A stretch of 64,000 nucleotides of DNA from Verticillium longisporum (taxonomy: Eukaryota > Ascomycota > Sordariomycetes > Glomerellales > Plectosphaerellaceae). The DNA lies in contig JAETXT010000010.1 of the NCBI GenBank assembly GCA_019188255.1, forward strand, positions 3,570,133 through 3,634,132. Reading direction: 5' to 3'. The notes beneath the pieces were generated by a model that ran no database searches, was not told where the DNA came from, and saw nothing but the letters and a program-made list of their open reading frames with translations. The translations under genes were made by a program, and so were the position numbers. Of this stretch, positions 22,939 to 34,137 are shown piece after piece (position 1 is the first letter of the stretch; the number at the start of each line of letters is the position of its first letter).

Positions 22939-24776
22939 TATCTTGCCCCGTAGCGTTAGAGGTGCCATGGTCAATATGAGCATAGAGGAACGACTGGGAG
23001 ATAGGATAGAACATCAAGAGCTACTGAAAGCACATAGAAACTTTTCTAGAGCTATGAATCTCATTGAACCGCAGCGAAATCCAGACATCTTTATGCTTTA
23101 CATGATTTACGGTCAATAACCGCTGCCTAGACGATGGGCTTCGGGGTAAGGGATCTCCGAGCTGAGACATACAACCGGCACATCGTCTTCAGCATGAACT
23201 GTCCTCTGCCTGCGATCCAAAAGGCATGTTGGCGCCGTATCACGTAGTTATAAGCCCATACTTGTAGCCTTCCCTGTACAGTAGAATATCACCGTCCTAG
23301 TAGAAGCAGAGTCCTGAAGTGCCGCTGATCCTCTTGCGTACGTTGACGTATCGAAACGTTTTTCACGCGAGGACGCGAATGCGACCGAGCCGATCGACTA
23401 CAGTCTCGAGAGTTGCGTCTGTAGCGGCACTTGGACAAACGGTCTAGGGATTGCACAGCCTGAGTACGGCATTGAGGAGACATCCAAGTCTTCGGGTGTG
23501 CTGTCTGTGACGGAGCAATTTGAGGCGACGGAATGACATGCTTGTGGGATGATGTCCCAGGGCCATTGGGCCACAGTCCTGCTTGCGCTGGGCAAGGTGT
23601 TCATGTTTTCTGGGTCCAAAAAAGTAATTCTGTTGGGAAAAACGACTGCATGGGCATTGAGTTGGGAAACCGATGCTTCCTGGGCCGAGGCAGAGGTGAC
23701 GAGCAGACAAATAAGGTAAGGCATCTTTTTTTTTGGTCGTCATGCTTTCTTCATAATCGGCCGAGTGCGTCATTCTTTGGCAGACATCTGATACAGATCG
23801 CAATTCCTGTTGAATGAGAGCCATCGTCCCGACTTGATGTTGACGGCACTCATCAATCATCGTGCCTTCACCAGCGAGCTCCTGTATTCTACTGGCCCCC
23901 CAAGAAGGTGCGTTAGACAGCGGCCAACAAGCGTTCTAATGCAGATGGACAACGGGTCACACTCGCTCCCTACAGCCAGGTTTTGAGAATGCGTCATAGT
24001 CGAGATATCATTGAGAGATATCGTTCGATAGCCTGTCAAGCAGCAGTCGTGAACCGCAAGGCCTGGTCATGTGAACGGAGAGGCGGAAAGTCATCGCATC
24101 AAAGTAATCGTTGAAAAATAAAACCGGATGAGATACAACGACGAAATGAGAAGCCTCAGAGTCCGGCAAGACTGGGAATAAATGACCGGGGATAGAATGC
24201 CTCTCTGGATGACGGGACGCCAGTGGTGCCCCGCGTTTCACGATGCGGGTGTTTGGCCCCATGGCCACGGCCCAGAGCCGACGAGTGCTCAATGAAAACA
24301 GTCCTTCAAGACCATGTAGGCCCTAGAGCCGTAGGACAACGTCGCACGACAACTTTCGGCTCGCAAACGGCAATTTGAGGGATGAGCCTCGAAAGCCCGA
24401 TTTCGGACCATGTGTCGACGCACGCGGGTTCGCTTTTCTCAAGTTACCTACTAGGTCCGGACTTTCGATGAATGGAAAATTACTTGCATTATTTTGCTGT
24501 CTGTTCAAACATCTGCACATGATCGGATGCCACGAAAGACACAAGCCGGACGTTGCTAGCATTGAGGGTCAGCACTGGCGGTACGTACCTCGGCATGATT
24601 GTTTGGTGCCGTGCTCGGCCCCACCAATGCCTGCTCCGAAGGCCGGCACCGAAATGGCACCTGCTAGCGCATGCAAATGATGGACACTGACGTGACGTCG
24701 ATTTTGTCGTGCTTCAATCCCACGACAAACACCACACCAAACGCCAGCCCACGCGCGACGACAGCCAATCCTCGCC
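22939..24776. other. Intergenic, 1.8 kb, no gene seen
   Basis: Open frames are short and lack recognisable features. A T-rich tract near 23725-23734 is the only notable composition feature. The last few hundred bases should hold the promoter of the citrate carrier gene. Confidence 0.55.
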
Positions 24777-25891
24777 ATGGCCACCGCGACGCCCACCACC
24801 GAGTCGCAGCAGCCCGCGAAGAAGCGGCCCAGCGTCCTGCGCTCCATCATCGCTGGTTCGACGGCGGGTGCCCTCGAGATTGGTATGACGCATTGTGCAC
24901 GTTTAAAGGAAACACTAAGCTAACCCGCCCAGCCATAACCTACCCGGCCGAATGTATGGTCTCTGATTGACGTCGTGTTGACTATGAACCTGACGATTTA
25001 CAGTCGCGAAGACGCGCTCGCAGCTCAACCGACAGCTGATAGACGGAAAGAAGCTACCGTGGCCCCCCTTCGGCGCACAGTGGTACGCCGGATGCACAAC
25101 GCTCATCATAGGCAACTCGCTCAAGGCGGGCATTCGTGGGTGGCTATGGATCCAGGAAGGCGAAGCACATGGCTAAAAACAACCATCCAGGATTCGTCGC
25201 TTTCGACCAGTACAAGACGCTCTTGGCAGACGCTGACGGCAACATCTCGGGGCCTAAGACGGTGATTGCGGGGTTTGGCGCAGGTGTTACCGAGTCGGCG
25301 CTGGCCGTGACGCCCTTTGAGAGCATCAAAACGACACTGTATGTCGCTCTGGTCACTATTCGTGCAGAACCCGTCGGCTGACCTTTCAGGATCGACGACC
25401 GCAAGTCACCCAAGCCTCGCATGCGTGGCTTCCTCCACGCGGTACCCATCATCGCACGCGAGCGTGGCATCCGCGGCTTCTTTCAGGGCTTCGTGCCGAC
25501 GACAGCTCGGCAGGCGGCCAACAGCGCGACTCGATTTGGCGCCTACAACATGCTGAAGCAAATGGCCGAGGGCTACACGGCACCCGGCGAGAAGCTCGGT
25601 GCGGCGGGCACGTTTGCCATGGGCGGCCTGGCGGGTTTGATCACAGTCTACGTGACACAGCCGCTCGATACCATCAAGACGCGCATGCAGAGCATTGAAG
25701 CGAGGTCACAGTACGGAAACAGCTTCCGGTGCGCGGCACTCATCTTTAAGCACGAGGGTATCCTGACCTTCTGGAGCGGCGCGCTGCCCCGTCTCGCTCG
25801 ACTGGTGGTCAGTGGCGGACTCGTCTTCACCATGTATGAGAAGAGTATCGACTTCATGGACAAGCTGGACCCCAACGGGCGATACCTGTAG
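24777..25891 (+). CDS. Mitochondrial tricarboxylate (citrate) carrier, Ctp1-like
   Basis: The five exons 24777-24882, 24933-24953, 25004-25135, 25191-25338 and 25390-25891 encode 302 aa, the usual length of a mitochondrial carrier. Exports citrate from the matrix in exchange for malate or other tricarboxylates, feeding cytosolic acetyl-CoA. Three repeats of about 100 residues carry the signature PxD/ExxK/R: YPAEFAKTRSQ in repeat 1, TPFESIKTTL in repeat 2 and QPLDTIKTRMQ in repeat 3. The family hallmark SLKAGIRFVAFDQYK is also visible. Exon 2 is only 21 nt, but its phase is right and it encodes the start of the repeat 1 signature. Every intron has GT-AG ends. Confidence 0.95.
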
Positions 25892-26092
25892 CGACATTGG
25901 AATTCATAGTGGGATTTCAGGAAACAGAGAGAAAAATGGCGTCTTTGTGGGATATAGAATTTATATATGATCATACACGTGTTGTACATTTCTGTTGTAC
26001 ATGCCGCTTGTTGTGGTGACCTGTCGGTCCATATCTACTTCGTGCCGCTTGCCCGTTTCCATGACAGACCTCTTCGTGGTATCACAATATCT

Positions 26093-26573
26093 CTATTCCC
26101 ATCGGAACATGCCCGATAACCTCTTGGACATGCTCTGCAGCCACGTCCTGCTCGGTGCCTCCTCGAGCTCACGCAGCAGGTCTTTGAAGTATGTCGGCTG
26201 ACTCTGGGGCTTGGAAATCTTCGGTCCGAGGGGAAACTGTGAATCGTCAGTCATCGTTGCGCAGACACCAGACGTGAAGCAGGGAAACATACCCTTTTCG
26301 CGTAGCGGTCCTCCGCCAGGCTGTAGAGGGCATTGACCTGTGCGAGCTCCTTTTGCTCAGCAGCGGGTGTCGCGGCACCAGCAGCAAGACGTTTCTCGAC
26401 GCCGCGCTTGAGGAACTCGGCGAATTGGACCTGGGGCCGCAGCTCGTCCTTGGGCCATGTGGCCAGGGCGCGCTGGTAGTGCTTGAGGGCTTGCTGGGGG
26501 ATCGTCAGCAGATGTCGCGATCTTAGCAGGGTCGGTGCAGGGACGGTGAACATACGCTTGCGGGGCGTGCCAT
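26093..26573 (-). CDS. UQCC2/CBP6-like mitochondrial assembly factor for complex III
   Basis: The three exons 26573-26556 (18 nt, MARPAS), 26493-26293 and 26236-26093 encode 120 aa. The sequence QALKHYQRALATWPKDELRP, then EDRYAKRFPLGPKISKPQSQ and TYFKDLLRELEEAPSRTW, fits the small Cbp6/UQCC2 (MNF1-like) family, which binds newly made cytochrome b together with Cbp3 in mitochondria. Length and the Lys-Pro-Gln-Ser motif match what I recall of fungal members. The 18-nt first exon is supported by a GTATGT donor, a ctgac branch point and exact phase. Convergent with the citrate carrier at about 200 bp; divergent from the BSD2-like gene. Confidence 0.85.
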
Positions 26574-27513
26574 TGTGTCGAGATTGATGTGCAAGATGGA
26601 CCCTCACGGCATCGTTTGGCGGGCTGGGATGGGCGGGGAAGGGAGTATCCCGAGAAGGTGACACTGGAGTCGGAGGCACGGAAGCTCACTATCGCAATCG
26701 CAGACGTCAGGACTTTTTTCCAGCACGGCGCGCGCTGTCTGACAGGGTCTTGACGAGTACCTGTACAGAGGCCTCTGATTGGCTCCTCGTGCTTAGTGCA
26801 AGTGGTAGCCCCTGATTCGTCACCCTTTGTTGCGCATGAATGTGCCACCAGTTGGTTCATGGCGGGGCATTCCAGCACTTTCGGACCAAGACAACGAAGG
26901 CAACAAGTCAATGCAGTTAGTGTCCTCGCCGCCCTTGGATCAGGCTCACACCAGGTAGGCTCCGCTGTACTCTTCGAGGCCGACACGCGGTTAAAGCAGC
27001 AAAGCTCTAGGATGCATCCAGTCGTGGCGAGGCTCGTTCTCGATCCGCTCGGATTCGGGGCTTGGCATTGACTAAGCTGGCCCCATTCTGGCTGGGCCCC
27101 ATGGACTTGGCGGGAGAGGCCTCTCTGTCTGTTGATCACGCATGGCCGCCTGTCGTGTCGCCGCCGCCTTGCCGCTACCGCCTGCCACCTACCGCCCCCC
27201 TTCCTCAATCGAACTCCCCGACCGCAGTTCCGGGCTGTCCACGCCAACCGTTTCGTCCTAGAACCCCAAGATACACAGTCGCCCCTTTGACCATTTCCCT
27301 TCCTTCATCATTCTCTCGACGATACTTCCATTTCCTTTGCGCCTTTCGATACTGCATACCTGCGACCGTTCCTTTCTTTCAGCCAGCGTTCCGTTCTACC
27401 GACTCGACGACTTCGTCATTCGATCGACACTTCTGCCTTGAGTAGGCTGTGGAGAACAAGGGGAGAGGGAGCCTGCTCTTGACCCAAAACCACAATCCCA
27501 TACCGTCAACACC
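26574..27513. promoter_or_regulatory. Divergent intergenic region
   Basis: It separates the CBP6-like gene (minus) and the BSD2-like gene (plus) and must hold both promoters. From about 27130 it becomes strongly pyrimidine-rich, as is common in leaders of highly expressed filamentous-fungal genes. A long open frame crossing this region on the minus strand is mostly a shadow of the CBP6-like exons. Confidence 0.5.
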
Positions 27514-28614
27514 ATGACCGGCCGATACGAGCGGGTATGTTGCTGCCTTTGAATGTGATTTGTGTTCGCCCTCTGACACCGTACAGGTTCATGCCCAAGA
27601 CGAGGACGATTCCCGCACACGATCCAACATTACTCCCAACTCACCACCACCATCTTTCCACTCACGCCAATCCTCACGAGAACGGTCCCGTGTCGACCCG
27701 ACCCTTGCCGATGCCTTTGACACCGACGGCGACGACAGCGATGACGAAGGCGACGACAGACAACGCCTAGTACGCGGCGGCAACTCGCGCGGTGTCTCCC
27801 GTCCCGATACCCCGACCGAGAGCCCTACAGATCAATCGATACCCCAGTTCCCTCCACACCAGCCCTCAGGTGCCTCGACTACACCTTACCGTGTGTACGG
27901 TGCCGGCACCGACAATGGCGGTGTCTTCTCCAACCTCATGGCGAAGCCGGAGCGAGCGACAGAGGAAAAGGAGGAAATGCCACCGGTACGTCGGAACGCC
28001 GTGCAATCACACGACCGTTTTGTGCTAACACATGACAGACCTATGAACAAGCCGCACTCGACGCAGCACCACCCTACTGGGAGACGACGATTCTCGCGCC
28101 CGGTCTTGGCGGCGCCGACGAAGTCTACATTGACGGTATGCCGGTCGGCTCCCTCTTCAGCTTTCTGTGGAACGCCATGATCTCCATGTTCTTCCAGCTG
28201 GTTGGCTTCCTCCTCACATATCTCCTTCACTCGTCACACGCTTCGAAGAACGGATCTCTTGCCGGCCTCGGCATCCAGATGATTCAGTATGGCTTCTACC
28301 TCCGCGGCGGCCCAACCGAGGGCGACAATGCGCCACCGATGAATGGAGAAGACGGATACGCCAGTCCGCCTGACCCCAACTCGCACAACTTCAACCCGGA
28401 TGCCGTGGCAGGCGAGGCAGGCGGCATCGGCGACATGAGCGGATCGGACTGGATTTCGTACATCTTGATGATTGTTGGGTGGTTCATCCTGATCCGCTCC
28501 ATCTCCGAGTTCCTGCGCGCGCGGCGACACGAGCAGCTGGTGATGCAGAGCCCGGACAGAGGCCTGCCTGTGCCGATTATTGCGACTGGCGAGTCCACGG
28601 AGCGGGTTGTATGA
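27514..28614 (+). CDS. BSD2/Ndfip-like membrane adaptor for Rsp5 ubiquitin ligase
   Basis: The three exons 27514-27534 (MTGRYER), 27587-27985 and 28039-28614 encode 331 aa. The N-terminal third is acidic and disordered. A PPY motif occurs in DAAPPYWETTILAPG, leading into the conserved EVYIDGMPVGSLFSFLWN segment and three membrane spans (about 200-225, 230-255 and 295-315). Yeast Bsd2 acts in the Golgi/endosome and brings substrates, including metal transporters, to Rsp5 for vacuolar degradation; WW domains bind the PPxY site. The family match (DUF2370) rests on the conserved block from the PPY motif through the membrane segments. The 21-nt first exon is supported by a GTATGT donor and exact phase. 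Confidence 0.88.
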
Positions 28615-29037
28615 GGGAGGGGTACAGGGCGTTTCTGGGTATGGTTATTGTACATGGCATTACAAGATAATTCGCAATCACATGAATGGCACACTGCACA
28701 TGTTGGCCGGAGACCGACTCGACGATATTGTTTCATGTTCTGTCCATCTTAATTCCCGGTTGTAAAGGTGATGTGTATGGCAGAGCAGAAAAGGACTTTT
28801 AGCTTTCGTGACTTGCCCCTCAACCAGGTGGCTGAGTTGCATCATCAGCCGTCAGAGCACATGACTGACGGTCAAACGCTGAACCTCCATTCACCATCAA
28901 CACTGCGGGGCAGACTCATCCCGCCTGCAACACAGCCATTACAGTGCAGTCGCCTGCACCCTCACTCGAATCGAACCTAATCAGAGGCTTGATCAAGCAC
29001 AATTCCCCTCCAGCGATCCTTAGCTCGCTCACTCGCC
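28615..29037. other. Intergenic, no gene seen
   Basis: Between two tandem plus-strand genes; expected to hold the 3' UTR of the first and the promoter of the second. Confidence 0.6.
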
Positions 29038-29857
29038 ATGGCCTGGCGCAGCTCGGGCGACACAAACCAGGCCCTGGCCGAGAACCTCTGGCGCAACAGC
29101 CTCATCAAAGACGAGCGCGTCAAAGATGCCTTTCTCAAGGTGCGAGCCTCTCTCCTCCTCCTCCACTCACATTCCTCGTCCCTTGCTGACGCTTTCCTCA
29201 GGTCGATCGCGCGCATTACGCTCCCAAGTCGCCCTACGCGGACCATCCGCAGTCCATCGGCCACGGCGCCACCATTTCCGCCCCGCACATGCATGCCATG
29301 GCCGCCGAGTCATTGCTACCCTTTGTCGCGCCCTCGCAGCGAACGCTGGCGCCGCGGGTCCTGGACATTGGCTCCGGCTCGGGCTACCTGACGCATCTGC
29401 TCGCGGAGCTCGTAGGCGAGAGCGGCACGGTCGTGGGCGTTGAGCATATCGACGAGCTGCGGCAGCTGGGCGAGGGCAACATGGCCAAGAGCGAGGAGGG
29501 CAGAGGGCTTCTCGGAAGCGGCAGGGTCAAGTTCCGCACGGGAGATGGAAGAGCTGGGTGGACGGCGGATGGGAATGAGGGGTGGGATGCTATTCATGTG
29601 GGTGCGGCGGCTGTCGAGTTGCATCAGACGCTTGTCGACCAGTTGCGGTCTCCGGGACGGCATGTGCCCTCTTCTTAGAAGTGACAACGGAGAATGTGCT
29701 AATGTTCTATCCCAGGCTGTTCATTCCCGTTGCGGACGAGGATGGTAGTGGGAACCAGTACATTTGGACGGTTGATAAGAAGGAGGATGGTACGGTGGTC
29801 AAGGAGAAGAAGTTCGGCGTAAGGTATGTACCCCTGACGGATGCCCCTGGCCGCTGA
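29038..29857 (+). CDS. Protein-L-isoaspartate O-methyltransferase
   Basis: The three exons 29038-29139, 29202-29659 and 29716-29857 encode 233 aa. The enzyme uses S-adenosylmethionine to methylate isoaspartyl residues and so starts their repair. Family motifs are in order: [20 protein letters not shown], the AdoMet-binding [20 protein letters not shown], the acidic [16 protein letters not shown] and the C-terminal [20 protein letters not shown]. Length is standard. Intron 2 has a GC-AG boundary (CG|GCATGT...CCCAG|G) with a gctaat branch point; only this splice joins the two halves in frame. Confidence 0.95.
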
Positions 29858-30066
29858 GAATACTCTGTTCTGCGCTTGGCTGCCAGCATGCATGCAGTGT
29901 GTCGAGCTCAGAGCAAGCTTCGTTGGCGCCCCGTCTGTAGTCTGTCGAAGCTACGACGGTCAGCTCAAGACCTTCTTTTCAGAAACGCACACGCCGCCTC
30001 ACATCCTCCGTGACTCTGGTGTAATAATGAAAATACTTTATCATCAAGTCATCGGTTTCCATGCAC

Positions 30067-31773
30067 TTAGAGCCATCGTTTCCTGCCCGACAGCGGTTCC
30101 GTCTTGGCCGAAGCCTCTAAGATCCTCATCTCCCGTATGGAGTCTATGGGTTTGCTCTTGGACGGTACCATCGGTGGACTCTCCAACACCTTTTCTAACT
30201 TGGCCAAGTCCACCGCTCGCGTCCCCCATGTCTGGTTGAGGGCCCCGTAAGCCTCGACAACGCGTGTCATGCTCTTGATGCCCTCCGCGCTGAGGAATGC
30301 ATGTCCATGATCCTTCCCCTCGAGATACAGCAGCGCCAACTCCTCCTGGCCCGTCCACCGCTCCGGCGTCGTCCTCCATTCCCGCCTGTCCTGGCGCGAA
30401 TACTTGACATCGCCATAGTATATATAACTAGCCACAGCGTCCGCATTCACGACGCTATCGTCGCCCCCGAGAACGACCGTCGTCCGTCGCCCCTGGAGCT
30501 GCTCTGTCCACAGCACAAAGTCATGCCAGCATAGCCGTCGCGCCAGCGTGTGTGCCATGCCGGGATCGCTCGCCCAGAAACGGGTCTGCCAATCGTTCGG
30601 TCGACCCCGTCGTGGTGCGCGGCGCGTGAGGTTGTAGGACACGTCGGGTAGGTGCAGGAGCAGCGAGACGGGGTCGGCGAGGATGATGGAGGCGATGCGT
30701 CCTGCAATGTCGGGCCTCTGGAGCATCGGTGACGTCAGGAGCGTGCCGAAAGAGTGCCCTATGAGTATGGCGTCCTTCACGTCGTGCTTGTAGAGAATGG
30801 CTGCCAGAGCGGAGAGGAGCTCATGCGTTGTTGGCAAGGGGCCACTGATGTGGCTCGAGATGGGCAAGATCTCGAGGGCCAGGACGCCGACGTCCCGTGG
30901 TAGGGAGGTGAGCCACTGGCGGTAGGCAGCTAGGCCGATACCACCACCGTGTAGGAAGATGAGAGGACGATGCGTCGATGAGGTATGTGGGCGGTGAAAA
31001 TACGAGAGTTGAGCGCATGGCGAGGCGTTAGGAGACAGAAGTGTCTTGAATCGAAAGGGAAACGTCGTGAAAAAGGTCGACCGCGGCTGGCGATAGAATT
31101 TGAAGCCTTTGGCGAGAAATATGACAGTCGTAATGGCATCGGCAAGCCCAACAAGCTGGCTGGTTAGTCCATACTTCCCAGAATGCAAGCACAAATGCAG
31201 AGAACTTACTGTGTAAAACGTCAGACTGCGGTGTGTCGTCTCGACGGGATCATACGTTAGGCGTATTGGAACCGCATCTCCCTGGCCCTTTTTTATTTTG
31301 AGCTCGCCCTTCTCCTCCGTGTACTGAATGTAGTCATCGAGTTCCGCGCTATCGTCACCTAGATCCCCGTCGCGGTCAAAAAGTGCCCAGAGTAGCCATT
31401 CCTTGTAATTGTCCTGGCGAATGTCGTCGTAATGAGCATTCGAATGCCACTTGCGGATGTATTGCTCAACATCTGGAACGTGGTCCAGACCACGCTTGAA
31501 AATGGACTTGCGGAGGCTTCTTGAGAGGGGCACCGGCTTTGGACCGTGGCCTTGCAGGCGGAAGCGGTACGGGAGGAACCAAGCAAGGTAAAAGATGACC
31601 TCCGGAATGGCTATGAACAGAAGGATAATGGCGAGTGGGCTAGACAGACCGTGCAGGCCGCTGAGGAAGACAATAACGGAAATGAAGTTGGCAGTCACAA
31701 GCCCGATGTAGTTGACCAGTGTGACTGTCACCCGGAAAGCCAGGCTCTTGAAATGAGACTGGCCGACGATCAT
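30067..31773 (-). CDS. Membrane-anchored alpha/beta hydrolase
   Basis: An alpha/beta-hydrolase of about 550 aa after removal of a 54-nt intron at 31156-31209 (GTAAGT donor, actaac branch point); the intron is a multiple of three, so the frame also stays open if it is retained. Two hydrophobic segments near residues 15-40 and 43-68 suggest a membrane anchor. The hydrolase core has the oxyanion-hole sequence LIFLHGGGIG, the nucleophile elbow GHSFG and a late His (KDHGHAF), so Ser and His of the triad are visible. The GDD segment is a candidate acid. The substrate cannot be inferred. Fungal proteins of this layout are usually annotated only as alpha/beta-hydrolase. Confidence 0.85.
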   Translation of the reverse strand: MIVGQSHFKSLAFRVTVTLVNYIGLVTANFISVIVFLSGLHGLSSPLAIILLFIAIPEVIFYLAWFLPYRFRLQGHGPKPVPLSRSLRKSIFKRGLDHVPDVEQYIRKWHSNAHYDDIRQDNYKEWLLWALFDRDGDLGDDSAELDDYIQYTEEKGELKIKKGQGDAVPIRLTYDPVETTHRSLTFYTVSSLHLCLHSGKYGLTSQLVGLADAITTVIFLAKGFKFYRQPRSTFFTTFPFRFKTLLSPNASPCAQLSYFHRPHTSSTHRPLIFLHGGGIGLAAYRQWLTSLPRDVGVLALEILPISSHISGPLPTTHELLSALAAILYKHDVKDAILIGHSFGTLLTSPMLQRPDIAGRIASIILADPVSLLLHLPDVSYNLTRRAPRRGRPNDWQTRFWASDPGMAHTLARRLCWHDFVLWTEQLQGRRTTVVLGGDDSVVNADAVASYIYYGDVKYSRQDRREWRTTPERWTGQEELALLYLEGKDHGHAFLSAEGIKSMTRVVEAYGALNQTWGTRAVDLAKLEKVLESPPMVPSKSKPIDSIREMRILEASAKTEPLSGRKRWL

Positions 31774-32546
31774 GATGTGTAGTTTTGTTCAAAGCAATAC
31801 TCGGCGAAGAGGGTGGACGAGGAGAGAGATTGGCAGAACAATGCCCGCTTCTTCAGACGAGGCCAGCCAGCATCCTGGGAGCTTAGGAGAACCTATATGA
31901 TCCAGGCGGGACAGAAACCATGCTGGAGATCAGCTCGAGCCAGGATCAACACAAGGTTCCCCTTCCGTGATGGATCGCGAGCAAAATGCTGAGGATGTAG
32001 ATGAGACGAAACAAACTCAGCAGGTTCAAACGACTCCCTTCGCGAATGGGGGCCCATCGCACACGTTGGGTGGAGCCCCACTGGTGTGCATGAGTTCGTT
32101 TAGCTTTCTCTCTGAAACGACGTCTGATGTTCATCATTGTAGCTACCGTAAGAGATTGATGATTCTCGCGAAAGCTAGTACTTGGCCAGCGCTGGCCCGA
32201 CCATTCTCGGCTGTGAGGGTGACTAGTTGGTCTTAGAGCTTACAGATAAGTCCTAGTCGGCCTGGGATGGGCTGCTTCAGGTTGAAGCTGACGCGGATAG
32301 TTGTGTAGGTGAGAGGGTGTGTTTGTTAAGGATGTGAAGCAATGGGACAAATTCTTATTGGATTGGAGGTGAAACCCAGTTCGGCGGCTTTCCGTATGGA
32401 TTGCGGCAGCTTCTCCCCACGCTATTCTGGGCTTTTCCCACGATTCCACGAAGCGTGTCGATGGTGATGTATTAAGCTTTGTCTATGAATATTAATTTTT
32501 GCCACCTAGTGAGCAGTTGATGCTCGGTTGCCCCAAGTTACTGCCC
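31774..32546. other. Intergenic, no gene seen
   Basis: Lies upstream of the alpha/beta-hydrolase gene and beyond the 3' end of the NCS1 permease gene, both on the minus strand. It should hold the hydrolase promoter. No motif recognised. Confidence 0.55.
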
Positions 32547-34137
32547 CTACCTCTGCAGCACACGCTTCTCAGCATATCGCAGCGGTAGATAAAGCAAGGA
32601 GCTTAGCATAAAGGCCACCTCGAAGCCCAAGTCGCCCGTCGTCTTTGCAATCGGCCCAGTGTACCATGCCTGGTCCATGCAGGGGATGATGAGGCCAAAG
32701 CTCAGAAGCCCTGCGCCAATGGCAGCGAGTCCGCTCGGCAGCCTCGATGCATCGTTCCACTCGTCGTGGTTGTATGCCTTGTGATTGGCCTTGCGGAAGA
32801 CAAAGTGTTCGACCAAGACGATGCCGATGAAGGCGGCAGACCAGTAGGCGATAACAGCCACAAAGTTTTCGAGGCTCAGGAAGAAGTCGTCAGCGGCCTT
32901 GATGGCGACGGGGATCATGATGGCCGTAACAACAATGGCGTAGATGTATCGCGGAACACGCGAGAAAACTGGTGCGACTGTCTGGAAGTTCAGGGTGACG
33001 GCGTACATTGTGCCAGCAACGTTGCCGAGCAAAGTGAAGGCTAGGATGACGACGACGAACTTGCCAAAACCGCCAGCGGGCTCAAGCATGGCGGCCAAGA
33101 CACCACCGACAAGAGTCTCGTCATAGGCGGCGCTCCACGCCGGCACATTGGGAATGGCACTCCCAATAGCGGCACCGAGGGTCATGAGGAGGATGGCCGG
33201 TAGAATGAGACCGAGGTAACTGTATGCGAAGACGCGGAAAGACGCTCCACGCGCTGAGGGGCTGAAGTAGGTCGTCAGATCCGAGGCGATGCAGGCCCAG
33301 GGGATCATGTATGAAGCGATGATCATGCAATAGTTTAGGACCTGTGGGGCCGTGGCCGTCGGGACCTCGACACGCTCATGCAGCTTAGAGCCGCCGGTAC
33401 CAGTGGCGATGACAATGGCGACCAGTGCCGGGATGAAGGCGTAGGTCTCATAAAAGTGCAGGATTTTGTAGCCGCAGAAGGAGATGGTCAGAGCGAGAAG
33501 GGATATCAGCACGATGCCGAGGGTCGGTGTTAGCGCGCCGTCAGTGACGGCCGAGATGCACTGGCCGCCCACGACAAACATGATGATGCAGAAGCCGGTG
33601 AGCGTGGCCAGGTTCAGGAGGACGGGGATGGCGACAAGGTAAGGGCCGAAGCTGAATCGAGCTTGGATCATCTGTCGCATGCCAGTTTTGGGACCCAGAG
33701 TTGCCATGTAGGCGGGGGCCAAAGTGACAAAGAGGATAACGAAGACAATGATGAGGACAGAGTCACGAAAGCTGAGACCATTGTACTTGGGGCCAATGAG
33801 ACCGAAAGTGATCCTTGTAGGGTGTCAGCTACTCAGCGTCATTTCGGGGCATCAGGAGTGGAAGGTGAGGTTGGGAAGGGGCGTACGGCAGGATGTTGAA
33901 GTTGATGGAAAACCAGATGGTGAAGCAGTTGAAGTAGCGCGTCGAGTTGCGCTCCTCGAGGGCGATGGGCTCGACACCACGCTCCTCTACACGACCGGAG
34001 ACAAGAGCCTTGCGGAACAACATCTTGAGGGTACTACGGCCGGCTTCCGGCGCATCAAGAGTCGGCTTATCCTCGAGTGGCGAGGCGACGGCGGGCGCCT
34101 GCTGCTTTGCTGTCTCGACGTCCATGGCTGTAATCAT
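32547..34137 (-). CDS. NCS1 family permease (purine-cytosine permease type)
   Basis: The two exons 34137-33887 and 33813-32547 encode about 505 aa with some 12 hydrophobic spans. NCS1 permeases of the Fcy2 group import cytosine, purines or related compounds with protons across the plasma membrane. The signature region is NSTRYFNCFTIWFSINFNIL followed after the intron by TFGLIGPKYNGLSFRDS; GPKTGMRQMIQARFSFG and ASDLTTYFSP further downstream are also typical. A short cytoplasmic N-terminus contains RGVEPIALEER, normal for the family. A second ATG at 34125 is equally usable as start. The substrate within the group cannot be told from sequence alone. Confidence 0.92.

Noticed and set aside
26357..27247. 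296-codon minus-strand frame
   Set aside because: It overlaps the CBP6-like exons in another frame and the divergent promoter; no family resemblance.
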